NCBI RefSeq assembly: GCF_014205835.1
Contig: NZ_JACHCQ010000007.1
Location: 79,087-143,086 of the forward strand
Length of the DNA: 64,000 nt
Reading direction: 5' to 3'
Source: Pedobacter sp. AK013
Lineage (GTDB): Bacteria; Bacteroidota; Bacteroidia; Sphingobacteriales; Sphingobacteriaceae
The notes under the pieces are model-generated. The model had not been told where the DNA came from. It was given only the letters and a program-made list of their open reading frames with translations, and made no database searches. Numbering within the stretch: position 1 is the stretch's first letter; each line of letters opens with the position of its first letter. Positions 8,071 to 17,245 of this stretch are shown here, in pieces. A program made the position numbers and the translations under genes.

Positions 8071-9078
8071 ATGAAAAAGATAATTCTAACGGGCTTTGCA
8101 TTTTTTTTCGCCTGCTCGCTAAAGGCGCAAACTACTAAAGAGATTAAGCCATTAACGCCAGCAGAAGTTAGTAAAAGACTAATTTCAAAATATAGTTTAT
8201 TGGCCTTTGCTCCGATTACAAAACTTGATTATGAGAATATAAAATCAGAGAGAAAAAAACAAGCATCATCTGCGATTCCGAAATTAAGCAACGAAGACAG
8301 CTTAACTGTCAGCTATTTACAAATCCCAGGTTTAAACCAAGGTGATCCAGAAATTCCCATCCGTATTTATAAGCCTAAAAAACCAGGTAAAGCACCCATA
8401 TTTTTATGGTTTCATGGCGGAGGTTTTGTATATGGGAGTTTAAACTGGGATCATCAAAACTGTGCAAATATTGCGGTAAGGGCTGGTGTAGTGGTCATAT
8501 CTGTAGATTACCGTTTGGCACCCGAAAACAAATTCCCCGCTGGGGTAAACGATGCATACGCCACATTTTTATGGAGTAAAAAACATGCCGCAGAAATTGG
8601 TGGTGATGCCGACCATATTGGCCTGGGAGGCGGTAGTGCCGGAGCGGGAATAGCGGGAAGCATGGTTTTGGTAAACAGGGACAAAAAAGGGCCGAAAATA
8701 GATTTTCAGGTTTTGTTTTTCCCACCTGCTGATGTGGACACTAATCGCATCTCTGTTCGCGAATTATGGAACATTCCAGGGGTGAAAGGGGCTGACATTC
8801 CCGTTTTACTAAAAATGTACCTGGGTGATGAGTACCAAAGAAAAATCCCGGTAAATGCGCTGCCAGGGCTAGCAAAAAGTTTTGAAGGTTTGCCCCCTAC
8901 CTATATCGCTACCTGCGGCGTTGATCCGTTAAGGGACGGCGGACTGGTTTATGGGCAGAATCTGATTGCTGCAGGCATTCCTGTAGAACTTCATAACTTC
9001 CCAGGTTACCCACATGGCTTGTTGCCCGATAAAGTATTTCCTGAAGTATATGATTTTATGCATCAATATTATAAATAA
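8071..9078 (+). CDS. Secreted alpha/beta-hydrolase, HSL-type
   Basis: A 335-residue protein with a signal peptide ending near SLKAQ (residue 20), so it is periplasmic or exported. It belongs to the hormone-sensitive-lipase (fold-3) group: HGGGF oxyanion motif at 115-119, nucleophile Ser189 in GGGSAG (the usual GDSAG Asp is replaced by Gly), Asp285 in GVDPLRDGG, and His315 in YPHGL. The Asp-to-Gly change before the nucleophile is a visible departure from canonical HSL enzymes, but all three triad positions are kept. It sits between another esterase and a serine hydrolase in the operon and probably hydrolyses an acyl ester after outer-membrane import. Confidence 0.9.
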   Translation: MKKIILTGFAFFFACSLKAQTTKEIKPLTPAEVSKRLISKYSLLAFAPITKLDYENIKSERKKQASSAIPKLSNEDSLTVSYLQIPGLNQGDPEIPIRIYKPKKPGKAPIFLWFHGGGFVYGSLNWDHQNCANIAVRAGVVVISVDYRLAPENKFPAGVNDAYATFLWSKKHAAEIGGDADHIGLGGGSAGAGIAGSMVLVNRDKKGPKIDFQVLFFPPADVDTNRISVRELWNIPGVKGADIPVLLKMYLGDEYQRKIPVNALPGLAKSFEGLPPTYIATCGVDPLRDGGLVYGQNLIAAGIPVELHNFPGYPHGLLPDKVFPEVYDFMHQYYK

Positions 9079-9102
9079 CCGATCACTGGAAAACAAAAAG
9101 AT

Positions 9103-10383
9103 ATGAAAGCTAAATTCTTTAATTTCCTCTTGCTGCTGTTAGTCGCCCAGCCAGGCTTATTTGCCCAGAATATTTTATTACAGCCAGCAGATCCTGCTGC
9201 AAATGGTTTTTCTGCTGACCGTTTAAACCGGATAGACCAGGTAATTGAAAGCTATGTAGACAGTAACTGGATTAAGGGTGCGGTTGGACTGGTAGTGCGC
9301 AACGGCAAAATTGTTTATTACAAATCATTTGGAATAGACGATGTAAATAAAAACACTCCGCTTCAAAAGGATGCAATTTTTCGTATTGCTTCGCAAACTA
9401 AAGCCATTACCAGCACTGCGGTGATGATCCTTTTTGAGGAGGGCAAAATTTTATTGGACGACCCCATTTCAAAGTATATCCCAAGCTTTGCCAGGCCAAA
9501 AGTTCTCGATACTTTTAACGAAAAAGACAGCAGCTACACCACCCTACCTGCGAAAAGAGAAATTACGATCAAGGATTTACTAACACACACATCAGGCATA
9601 GATTATGCGCAGATTGGATCACCGAAAATGCAAGCCATTTATGCAAAAGCTGGTATTCAGGCGGGCTTTTCAACGCATAAACAATTGCTTGCAGATGCCA
9701 TTGATAAGCTGGGTACCCTGCCATTAATTCAAAACCCCGGAGAACGTTTTACCTATAGCTTAAGCGTTGACGTTCTGGGCCGTTTAATAGAGGTGGTTTC
9801 AGGCCTTAGTTTGGATGTCTTTTTGCAGAAGCGAATTTTTAAACCACTAGGTATGGAGGATACCTATTTCAATTTGCCAGCAAACAAGAAATCACGCCTT
9901 GTAAAGGTATACACTGAAGATAAAGAGACCAATAAGCCTGTTTTATGGAAAGATAATACCTTTCCAGGAAGCACTATTGATTATCCAATTAACAATAACG
10001 GATACTTTGCAGGAGGCGCAGGGCTGGTATCGACCATTAAAGATTATGCTATTTTTTTACAGATGTACTTAAATGGAGGCGAATATAACGGGAATAGAAT
10101 CTTATCAAGGCATACCGTAGAAATTGTAACCAAAAATCAAATTGGAGATATACCTTTCGGCGACGACAAGTTCGGTTTGGGTTTTCAGATTACAACAAAT
10201 AAGGGAAATGCAAAATTAGGCTTGTCAGAAGGCAGCTTTTCCTGGGGCGGCTTTTTTGGAACAAGTTATTGGGCAGATCCGAAAGAAAAGCTCTCGGGCT
10301 TATTGTTTTTACAGCAATGGCCATTTAAGCACAGCGAATTGAGCGATAAATTTAAGGTGCTGGTGTACCAGGCACTTCAATAA
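9103..10383 (+). CDS. Secreted serine hydrolase, class C beta-lactamase/EstB fold
   Basis: A 426-residue protein with a signal peptide (cleavage near PGLFAQ). The beta-lactamase-fold nucleophile motif is SQTK, with Ser97 and Lys100, followed by Tyr218 in TYSL at the position of the YxN motif. Near the C-terminus, FSWGGFFGTSYW resembles the EstB esterase group rather than the KTG box of true beta-lactamases. An esterase or acyl-transferase role is therefore more likely than antibiotic hydrolysis. It is the third hydrolase in a row in this operon and directly precedes the TonB receptor. Confidence 0.9.
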   Translation: MKAKFFNFLLLLLVAQPGLFAQNILLQPADPAANGFSADRLNRIDQVIESYVDSNWIKGAVGLVVRNGKIVYYKSFGIDDVNKNTPLQKDAIFRIASQTKAITSTAVMILFEEGKILLDDPISKYIPSFARPKVLDTFNEKDSSYTTLPAKREITIKDLLTHTSGIDYAQIGSPKMQAIYAKAGIQAGFSTHKQLLADAIDKLGTLPLIQNPGERFTYSLSVDVLGRLIEVVSGLSLDVFLQKRIFKPLGMEDTYFNLPANKKSRLVKVYTEDKETNKPVLWKDNTFPGSTIDYPINNNGYFAGGAGLVSTIKDYAIFLQMYLNGGEYNGNRILSRHTVEIVTKNQIGDIPFGDDKFGLGFQITTNKGNAKLGLSEGSFSWGGFFGTSYWADPKEKLSGLLFLQQWPFKHSELSDKFKVLVYQALQ

Positions 10384-10427
10384 AGTTAAACTTAACCAAG
10401 CAGAGAACTAACCAAATAACAATAATC

Positions 10428-13307
10428 ATGAGAAAAAATTTACTTACTAAATGGACCAAAAGGTGCATTTTGCTGCTCTTGCTGTGGCCATTCGTTTCCA
10501 ACCTGGCCTATGCACAAACCGGCAATATAACCGGAAAAGTTACCGACAACAATGGCAACGCCGTGCCCGGTGCAAGTGTAAAAATAAAAAATACCAACCG
10601 GGTAACTTCTACCGACGCAAACGGTGCTTTTAAAATACCGGATGTAAAGGTAGCTACGGTAACACTGCAGGTATCTTATGTAGGTTACCAGAGCAAAGAG
10701 ATAACGGCTACAACTAATAAACCGATAAGTATTGTACTGATTGAAGAAAACAACAAAATGGATGAGATTATTGTAACCGGAACGTTTGATAAACGCAAGC
10801 GTATGGATGCATCTGTTGCCATAACCACCCTGAATGCGGTACAGATGGAACGGATTGTTTCGGCTAGTGCGGCTGATCTGTTAAAAAATGTACCTGGGGT
10901 ATTTGTCAATTCGTCGGTAGGAGAAATCAGGAACAGTGTTGCCAGTCGTGGAATTACTGTAGGTACCCAGGACGGAAGTTTTGGGTACGAATACGTTTCG
11001 ATGCAGGAAGATGGACTACCCATTACCAACACCACTTATTATGGCTATGGGCCTGATTTCTTTCTGCGCCCAGATGCTACATTAGGACGATTAGAGGCCG
11101 TTCGGGGCGGAACTGCATCGATTACTGCGGCCAATGCGCCAGGCGGAATTTTCAATTATGTTTCGAAAACCGGAGGAGATAATTTTGAAGGCGAAATCAG
11201 AACTAAACTTGGCCTTGTGGGTATTAATGGCAGAGGATACTCCAGGGCAGATTTAAATTTGGGTGGCCCTCTCGGAGGGAACTGGTTCTATAATATCGGA
11301 GGCTTTTATCGTTACGATCAGGGTGGCAGATATGCCGGTTATCCAATGAATAATGGCGGACAAGTGAAAGCCAATATTGTTAAAAAATATAAAACCGGTT
11401 CGTTAAAATTCTTTGGTAAATATTTAAACGATAGAAACGGTTATGCACAGTTTATTCCAACTACCGGTTTCGATAATCCTAAACCAGCAATAGGCTTTGA
11501 TATCAATTCGACGGTTTTAATGCCTAATGTCAATTATAAATCTCAGGATTTTATTTACGGTGGAAGCATGAATTTTAATCCAAGTAATCAGGTAAAAAAC
11601 ACTTACCGTTCTGGTGGTATAAACTGGCAGCAGGATTTAGGCAGCGGCTGGTCATTGAATAATTCGGCGAGGTACTCCAGCAATACCATTTTATACAATA
11701 CGCCCGGCGCAGTTTCAGCAATGAGCGCAACAGACTTAACCACTTACTTTTTATTAACCGGCAACACCGGACTGGGTATTGGCACTTATTCTTTTAAGGA
11801 TGCACAATCGGGTAAAGAATTGATGAGTGTAAACTCAGCATTGGGAGCTGGTGGACTACCTGTTTATACGGTTACTAAAAATGAATTACCGGGACAGCAA
11901 TTGAGACCAAATTCATTGTTTTTAACCACTTTCGGAGCGTATAAAAACAATGTTAAAGAATTTATAGATCAATTCTCTTTAAACAAGAGCACTAAAAACA
12001 TGAATTTCACTATTGGCGGTTATTTTGGTTACTCTGATATCCACCGTTATTCTGGGTTAGACGGAGTAGCACTAGGTACTATACAAAACCGGCCGCAATT
12101 GGTTTCTTTAACCTTCACAGGTATAACATTAGGTGGAACTTCAGGTCTTCATCAGGTGACCAATAAGGACGGCATTGCCCAGGCAAATGGCGACAATGGA
12201 GCATCCTTAACCTTTAATTCAAAACAAAAACAGGCCGCTTTGTTTTTTGGCCATACCTGGAACATCAGCGAAAAACTAACGTTTGACTGGGGACTTCGTT
12301 ACGAGAATGTAAATGTTAGTGGATATAATGAGCGGGTTTATATGAAAACAGGCGTACAGGGAGGTGTTGATGGTGACCCTAAAACTTTTTACGATAACAA
12401 TACCGTTGATAAGATTACGACCGTAAATTTCGATAAAACCCTCCATACGTTTTCTTTCTCAGGGGCCTTAAATTATAAATTCAATGATAACATGGCTATT
12501 TATGGCAGATATTCACAAGGTAAAAAAGCGCCGGATATGGATGTGTATTTTGCAGCCAACAGACCTGAAACCATTGGACTTCTGAATCCAATGGAACGTA
12601 CCACCAGGCAAGTAGAGGTTGGACTAAAGGCCAGAACTAAAGGACTTAACTTGTTTGTTACCCCGTTTTATAGTATCTTAAGTGGTGTGCCAAACGGGCA
12701 AATGTTCGGGGCAGTTGGCGGAGGTTTTTATGTTCCGCCAACGCTTTACGGTAAGTATAGAACTTTGGGTGTAGAAATAGAAGCAGATTATAAGATTGAT
12801 ACCCATTTTAGTGTTAGAGGAGTGGCCACTCTTCAGCGCTCTAAGATCGCCGAATTTGAAGCCTGGGTAGCGAATGCCCCTGGTCCGGCCGACGACACTA
12901 AAATTTCCTATTCTGGAAACGAAACAGACAACAATGCCCGAACCATTTTAAACCTGACGCCAACGTACACCGCCGGTAAGTTTTATACTTTTTTAACCTG
13001 GTCTTATCTGGGTAAAAGACAAGCCAACGCAGCAAATGTATTTAGCTTACCAGGCTTTTCCCAGTTCGATTTTGGGGCAGGTTATGACATCAATAAAAAA
13101 CTGCAATTAAGTGCCAACATCAATAATTTATTCAATAAATATGGTGCGATGAGTTGGGTTAGACCAGGCGGAATATTAGAAGGTTTGGAGGGCAATAATG
13201 CTTTCACTCAAACGCTGTACAATCAGGCAGTACAAAACAATGCCCCCTATTCTACAGTTTCGATACCCCCAAGGGCTTATTTTCTAACAGCGTCCTATAA
13301 ATTTTAA
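10428..13307 (+). CDS. TonB-dependent outer-membrane receptor
   Basis: A 959-residue receptor. A signal peptide (to about AYAQ, residue 30) is followed by a carboxypeptidase-regulatory-like domain (GNITGKVTDNNGNAVPGAS, residues about 31-115). A TonB-box-like MDEIIVTG comes next, then a plug domain with RGITVGTQDG and LEAVRGG, and a 22-strand-type barrel ending in YFLTASYKF with terminal Phe. It lacks the SusC extensions, and no SusD gene is next to it, so it is a FecA/siderophore-like or small-molecule receptor rather than a polysaccharide SusC. As last gene of the ester operon it probably imports the substrate of the three hydrolases. A strong terminator follows at 13316. Confidence 0.93.
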   Translation: MRKNLLTKWTKRCILLLLLWPFVSNLAYAQTGNITGKVTDNNGNAVPGASVKIKNTNRVTSTDANGAFKIPDVKVATVTLQVSYVGYQSKEITATTNKPISIVLIEENNKMDEIIVTGTFDKRKRMDASVAITTLNAVQMERIVSASAADLLKNVPGVFVNSSVGEIRNSVASRGITVGTQDGSFGYEYVSMQEDGLPITNTTYYGYGPDFFLRPDATLGRLEAVRGGTASITAANAPGGIFNYVSKTGGDNFEGEIRTKLGLVGINGRGYSRADLNLGGPLGGNWFYNIGGFYRYDQGGRYAGYPMNNGGQVKANIVKKYKTGSLKFFGKYLNDRNGYAQFIPTTGFDNPKPAIGFDINSTVLMPNVNYKSQDFIYGGSMNFNPSNQVKNTYRSGGINWQQDLGSGWSLNNSARYSSNTILYNTPGAVSAMSATDLTTYFLLTGNTGLGIGTYSFKDAQSGKELMSVNSALGAGGLPVYTVTKNELPGQQLRPNSLFLTTFGAYKNNVKEFIDQFSLNKSTKNMNFTIGGYFGYSDIHRYSGLDGVALGTIQNRPQLVSLTFTGITLGGTSGLHQVTNKDGIAQANGDNGASLTFNSKQKQAALFFGHTWNISEKLTFDWGLRYENVNVSGYNERVYMKTGVQGGVDGDPKTFYDNNTVDKITTVNFDKTLHTFSFSGALNYKFNDNMAIYGRYSQGKKAPDMDVYFAANRPETIGLLNPMERTTRQVEVGLKARTKGLNLFVTPFYSILSGVPNGQMFGAVGGGFYVPPTLYGKYRTLGVEIEADYKIDTHFSVRGVATLQRSKIAEFEAWVANAPGPADDTKISYSGNETDNNARTILNLTPTYTAGKFYTFLTWSYLGKRQANAANVFSLPGFSQFDFGAGYDINKKLQLSANINNLFNKYGAMSWVRPGGILEGLEGNNAFTQTLYNQAVQNNAPYSTVSIPPRAYFLTASYKF

Positions 13308-13315
13308 TTCAATAG

Positions 13316-13347
13316 ACCCTGCAGCCATTATGCAGGGTTTATTTTTT
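13316..13347 (+). terminator. Rho-independent terminator of the ester operon
   Basis: ACCCTGCA (13316-13323) pairs with TGCAGGGT (13331-13338) around a seven-base loop and is followed by TTATTTTTT. It lies nine bases after the TonB-receptor stop. Confidence 0.85.
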
Positions 13348-13522
13348 AGTCCGCCACCACTGTAAATACGTTTTATTAGGCATTACCTGTGCTAAAACAC
13401 CATAACAGTGTATATTTACCAACAAATACCGGCCAGAGTATACACTGCATTTCATTAAGCTGGTTCACTGAAGTTTTGATGTGATCAACATATAGAAATA
13501 CAACCATAAATAAGATTCTGCT

Positions 13523-15082
13523 ATGAAAAAAATTCTGTTTCCAATTCTGTTTTTACTTTATTTCTCTGTTTCAGCACAAAACAATTTAAGTCCCCGCGAA
13601 CTTTATCCCGGACTTTTTGAGCAGGTACAACTCGGAGGAATTTATCCGGATGGAAAAACTTTTGTGGATGCAATGCCTAAAAAATCTGCCGCCGAGATTA
13701 TGAAAACCTATCAATCTCAAAAAAACACACCAGCATTTAACCTTAAGCAATTTGTAGCCGAGCATTTTACATCACCCGAAAATCATAATGTAGCTTATGT
13801 ATCTGATGTTGCTGCAGGTTTAGAGAAACATTTAGATACTTTGTGGACGGTACTTAAAAGAAATCCGGATATAATTCCGGAGCACCAGACTTCGCTCATT
13901 CCGTTGCCCTATGCCTATATAGTGCCTGGAGGCCGGTTTAGAGAAATTTATTACTGGGATTCTTACTTTACCATGCTCGGCTTGAAAGAGGCAGGTAAAA
14001 AGCTATTAATTAAAAATATGGTTGATAATTTTGCCTGGCTGATCCGCCGTTATGGCTTCATTCCAAACGGAAACCGGACTTATTATTTAACCAGGTCGCA
14101 ACCGCCCTTTTTTTCCTTAATGGTTCAGTTACTTGCGGAGAGCGATCCCTCGGTTAAAGTTAGTGATTATGGCGATGTTTTAGAAAAAGAGTATGCTTTC
14201 TGGATGAAAGGTGCTGAACATTTGCCCGCGGGAAAAGCACTAAACCACGTAGTAAAACTGAAAGACGGAACGGTGCTGAACCGATATTATGATTCGGGGG
14301 TGGTACCAAGAGAAGAATCTTTTGCGGAGGATTTAAAGTCTGCCGAGAAAACGATGCAGGCAAAGCCGGATTTTTATCGGAACGTGCGCGCTGCTGCCGA
14401 ATCGGGTTGGGATTTTAGCACCCGATGGTTTGCCGACGGTAAAAGCTTCGGACAAATTATTACCACCGACTTAATTCCTGTTGATTTAAATGGTTTGCTT
14501 TATAATTTAGAAAATGTAATTGCGACCGCTTATATACAAAAAGGCAATGCAAGAAAAGCTCAGTTATTTTCAACTAAAGCTTTAAAAAGGAAACAGGCCA
14601 TATTGAAATATTGCTGGAATCCTTCCTTAAATTTTTTTACCGATTACAACTGGAAAAAGCAACAACCATCTAGGCAGCTTACGCTAGTGGCTACATCACC
14701 TTTGTTTTTCAAAATAGCGACCAACCTTCAGGCGGCTAAAGTTGCAGAAAAAATTCAGGCAGATTTTCTAAAAAAAGGTGGGCTTATCACAACTTTAAAC
14801 CAGTCTGGAGAACAGTGGGATGCCCCAAATGCATGGGCACCATTGCAATGGATCAGTATTGCTGGTATGAAAAATTATGGTTACAATAAGCTGGCAGATA
14901 CAGTTTCAAACCGATGGATTAGCCTGAATGTAAGGGTATTTGAAAAAACCGGAAAACTAATGGAAAAATATAATGCCTCAGCCTCCGAAACTTTAGGTGC
15001 AGGAGGAGAATATCCCTTGCAGGATGGTTTTGGGTGGACAAATGGAGTTTTATTAAAATTGCTAAAAGTAAGTGCCAAATAA
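13523..15082 (+). CDS. treA: Periplasmic trehalase (GH37)
   Basis: A 519-residue exported trehalase, splitting alpha,alpha-trehalose into two glucose molecules. A signal peptide ends near SVSAQ (residue 19). Both family signatures are present: PGGRFREIYYWDSY at residues 135-148 and QWDAPNAWAP at 431-440. The catalytic acid Asp297 sits in ESGWDFS, and the catalytic base Glu496 sits in GGEYPLQDGFGW, matching the inverting-enzyme pair known from the family. Length is normal and no break is seen. It stands alone, 216 bases after the previous operon, and no trehalose importer is adjacent. Start chosen at the ATG giving the complete signal peptide. Confidence 0.96.
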   Translation: MKKILFPILFLLYFSVSAQNNLSPRELYPGLFEQVQLGGIYPDGKTFVDAMPKKSAAEIMKTYQSQKNTPAFNLKQFVAEHFTSPENHNVAYVSDVAAGLEKHLDTLWTVLKRNPDIIPEHQTSLIPLPYAYIVPGGRFREIYYWDSYFTMLGLKEAGKKLLIKNMVDNFAWLIRRYGFIPNGNRTYYLTRSQPPFFSLMVQLLAESDPSVKVSDYGDVLEKEYAFWMKGAEHLPAGKALNHVVKLKDGTVLNRYYDSGVVPREESFAEDLKSAEKTMQAKPDFYRNVRAAAESGWDFSTRWFADGKSFGQIITTDLIPVDLNGLLYNLENVIATAYIQKGNARKAQLFSTKALKRKQAILKYCWNPSLNFFTDYNWKKQQPSRQLTLVATSPLFFKIATNLQAAKVAEKIQADFLKKGGLITTLNQSGEQWDAPNAWAPLQWISIAGMKNYGYNKLADTVSNRWISLNVRVFEKTGKLMEKYNASASETLGAGGEYPLQDGFGWTNGVLLKLLKVSAK

Positions 15083-15962
15083 TTTCCTTCCGGAGAAAAG
15101 TAAATTGAACAGTGCCGCGGTATCACCTGCCTCGTGGAGGATATTCTTACCTGTGAATGAACGATGAAGGCACCGCATTGGCGAAAGCGATAAATCAATA
15201 CTGCATCGCGACCTTTATCCTTACAGATCGATTGCACATATGCGTATGGAAGTGCGGGGTACACTAATAATCTGATAGTGGATAACAATATCCCAGAAAT
15301 AACCTGATGTTTAGATTTCGTTGAATCGAGGATTGATTTTATGAGTGAATCCTTAAATAATGTCTTAAATGTTTCGTATTGCGAGGCATTACTATTAGGT
15401 AAAAATGCGAATAAAATGGCTTCAATAGTCCAAATAATGCCCACTAAGCTGTCAGTTGTATATGCAGAGTATGAACAGTATTATGCAGATATATGGAAAA
15501 GGTATCGCAACTCAGGTCAGTAGAATAGTTTTGTCGGGATTTTGAACGACCGAAAAATGTACATCAGGCCTATGCACATTTTTGGCGACGCTCCTTGCAA
15601 ACCGTTCGATGTCTTTTTACAAGTATTTTCAATCTGCCAAAAAAAGCTTAAAAAGAACTTTTATCTACGTAGTTCGACCTCCAAAATCCATAAGCGAAAC
15701 ATATACGAATTATTCCTGAAGTTTGTCCAACCTAGCTAAACGGCGCAAATCTTCTACAAATTCGTTCGTGAATCCATTCTCCAAGGCTACTGATAAAAGC
15801 TCATCGAAAGATGGTCTTTTTTTTGTTTTAGATATATTGATCATTATTTTGGTTTAGCCTTAGCGAGACGCTAAGACCAGATAGTATCCAGCTTTCTTTT
15901 TATCCAAAACTGCTTCGAATTCTCGATGTCTTTCTGCGTTATTTTGATTTACTCCTATTATT
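15083..15962. other. 880-bp gap without a convincing gene
   Basis: Several short open frames occur but none has a recognisable domain, and codon use is poor. Residual coding character is visible only in a 38-codon stretch on the reverse strand just after the OsmC gene (15960-15862; contains NAERHREFEAVLDKKKAGYY). It has no start codon and could be a remnant of a downstream gene. A second copy of the tRNA-tail repeat lies at 15786-15828. Just before it, GTTCG and AATCC (15762-15776) resemble a decayed tRNA T arm. Confidence 0.45.
15786..15828 (+). repeat. tRNA 3'-tail direct repeat, right copy (attachment-site-like)
   Basis: GCTACTGATAAAAGCTCATC and the following bases repeat 945-988 with one deletion and two substitutions. 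The hairpin with GAAA loop is kept, with one lost pair, and a longer T run follows. It could act as a terminator. As a tRNA-tail copy 14.8 kb away, it marks the possible right end of an island. Confidence 0.6.
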
Positions 15963-16361
15963 TTATGGTATTTTGGTTAACATTTCAATATTATTGGTCA
16001 GCATTTTGTGGATGGGGCAGGTGTTAGCAATCTTTAAAAGTTTGTCTTTAATCTCTTCATTTAGCTGATCTGCTCCAAAATCAATTGTTCTACCAAATTG
16101 AGTTTTTGGTATCTGGGGATAATTCTTAAGTTCTACCTCGACATTGATCAATGGTATATTCCAACCTTTTCTGTCGATATACATCCGTAATGTCGCTGCA
16201 GTACAGCTTGCCAGTGAGGTAGCCAAAATCTCAAAAGGGTTGAAACCCTTGTTTCCTCCTCCTTGTTCAATGGGCTCATCGGTAATGATCTTGTTTTCTC
16301 CGGCTATAACTTCTGTATAGTATTTTTCGGTTCCAAGGCTCGCTTTTACTTTAACGCTCAT
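15963..16361 (-). CDS. OsmC family protein
   Basis: A 132-residue cytoplasmic protein of the OsmC/Ohr fold, thiol-dependent peroxidases acting on organic hydroperoxides. The two family cysteines are visible, in LASCTAATLRMY and in ANTCPIHKML. NPFEILATSLASC is the typical first helix. Its start overlaps the stop of the upstream Fe-S gene by four bases (ATGA), and a flavin reductase precedes both, giving a three-gene redox operon on the reverse strand. It is close in type to the YhfA/OsmC subgroup. Direct peroxide activity is inferred from the family. Confidence 0.93.
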   Translation of the reverse strand: MSVKVKASLGTEKYYTEVIAGENKIITDEPIEQGGGNKGFNPFEILATSLASCTAATLRMYIDRKGWNIPLINVEVELKNYPQIPKTQFGRTIDFGADQLNEEIKDKLLKIANTCPIHKMLTNNIEMLTKIP

Positions 16362-16579
16362 TTGTTTTTGAAATTTAACTTATAACTCAAAGCACCTGAT
16401 GGGCAGTGTTCAATTTGATTTTTAAGTTCCTCAGTAGTTCCATTTTCTGGTTTAATCCATGGCCTTTCTTTAGGATTATAAACTTTGGGCAGCATTTTTA
16501 CACAAATAGCCGAGTGTATGCAAACCTTTGGCTTCCATATAATGGTTATTTCTCCGGTGTCGTACTCGTGGATATCCAT
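16358..16579 (-). CDS. Mono-cluster 4Fe-4S protein (YjdI-like)
   Basis: A 73-residue ferredoxin-like protein of the divergent mono-cluster (Fer4_19, YjdI) type. The cysteine spacing is visible: VCIHSAIC near residues 19-26 and a C-terminal HCPSGAL around residues 58-64. A hydrophobic KMLPKVYNP segment is typical. Only three or four cysteines are present, as expected for this small group. It is translationally coupled to the OsmC gene and directly follows the FMN reductase, so electron transfer within this small redox operon is a plausible role. Confidence 0.9.
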   Translation of the reverse strand: MDIHEYDTGEITIIWKPKVCIHSAICVKMLPKVYNPKERPWIKPENGTTEELKNQIEHCPSGALSYKLNFKNK

Positions 16580-17107
16580 TTAGATTTGATTTTTAAAGTT
16601 TTCAATTTTACTATTAATGTCACTTAAGAGTTCTGGGTTGATAATACCATTTTCAAGATCAAAATTTTCATAAAACTTTGGAAGAGAAAAAGTTTCTTTG
16701 ATGTCTGCCCCGAACTGCGGAAAGAACTTTGACGCCTCTGCCATTACGTTTCCACCACCAAAACCTCCGGGCGAAGTACTCATGAGCAGCATTGGTTTAT
16801 TTTGAAAAACTTTGACATTAATTCTGGAGGTCCAATCAAAAATATTTTTGAAAGCAGCGGAATAAGAGCGGTTGTTCTCTGCCAAAGAACAGATAATAAC
16901 ATCAGCTTCTTCAATATTCGAAAGGAATTGATGCGCTTCCTGCGGAAATCCCTGTTTTTCAAGATCAACAGAAAAAAGTGGCATTAGGTAATCGTTGAGA
17001 TCAATGAGGTTTACTTCCTCATTAGGAAAGCTTTTCAGAACAAATCGTACCAATTGCCTATTGATTGATGTGGAGGAATTACTTCCCGCAAATGCAAATA
17101 TTTTCAT
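16580..17107 (-). CDS. NADPH-dependent FMN reductase family protein
   Basis: A flavodoxin-fold reductase of about 175 residues. The N-terminal GSNSSTSINRQL is the FMN-phosphate-binding loop. CSLAENNRSYSAAFKNIFDW and STSPGGFGGG are the other flavin-contacting segments of the family. An in-frame ATG at 17164 would add 19 residues that do not fit the family, so the start giving MKIFAFAGSN (17107) is preferred. It is the promoter-proximal gene of a trio with a 4Fe-4S mono-cluster protein and OsmC. Azo-, quinone- or FMN-reduction cannot be told apart from sequence. Confidence 0.9.
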   Translation of the reverse strand: MKIFAFAGSNSSTSINRQLVRFVLKSFPNEEVNLIDLNDYLMPLFSVDLEKQGFPQEAHQFLSNIEEADVIICSLAENNRSYSAAFKNIFDWTSRINVKVFQNKPMLLMSTSPGGFGGGNVMAEASKFFPQFGADIKETFSLPKFYENFDLENGIINPELLSDINSKIENFKNQI

Positions 17108-17114
17108 AACAGTT

Positions 17115-17245
17115 TTAAGTTCTTTGAGGTTTAAAGTTGATGTATCCTGGAAATTTTTCATCAACGATGGCTTTCCATTCCTGATATTTTTTCATGAAAG
17201 CAAAACATCAGATTCAAATTCTGTTTTCATATCTTTTCTATTCAT
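17115..17245 (-). pseudogene. Tiny frameshifted remnant upstream of the FMN reductase
   Basis: Two very short frames overlap as ATGA. The first is 17 residues (17245 to 17192, MNRKDMKTEFESDVLLS) and the second 26 residues (17195 to 17115, starting MKKYQEWKAIVDEKFPG). The second has good coding character and ends eight bases before the reductase start. Together they look like one small gene split by a shift, or the tail of a lost gene of this operon. No family is recognised. Confidence 0.35.

Noticed and set aside
14881..15444. 187-codon reverse frame running from treA into the gap
   Set aside because: It overlaps the trehalase C-terminus, has no domain character and poor codon use. Only a weak, unsupported likeness to transposase fragments was noticed.
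15542..15739. 65-codon forward frame in the gap after treA
   Set aside because: No ribosome site, composition typical of chance AT-rich sequence and no recognisable motif.
945..15828. A complete integrative element between the tRNA-tail repeats
   Set aside because: No integrase, relaxase or mobilisation gene is visible between the copies. Only a scar or defective island can be proposed.
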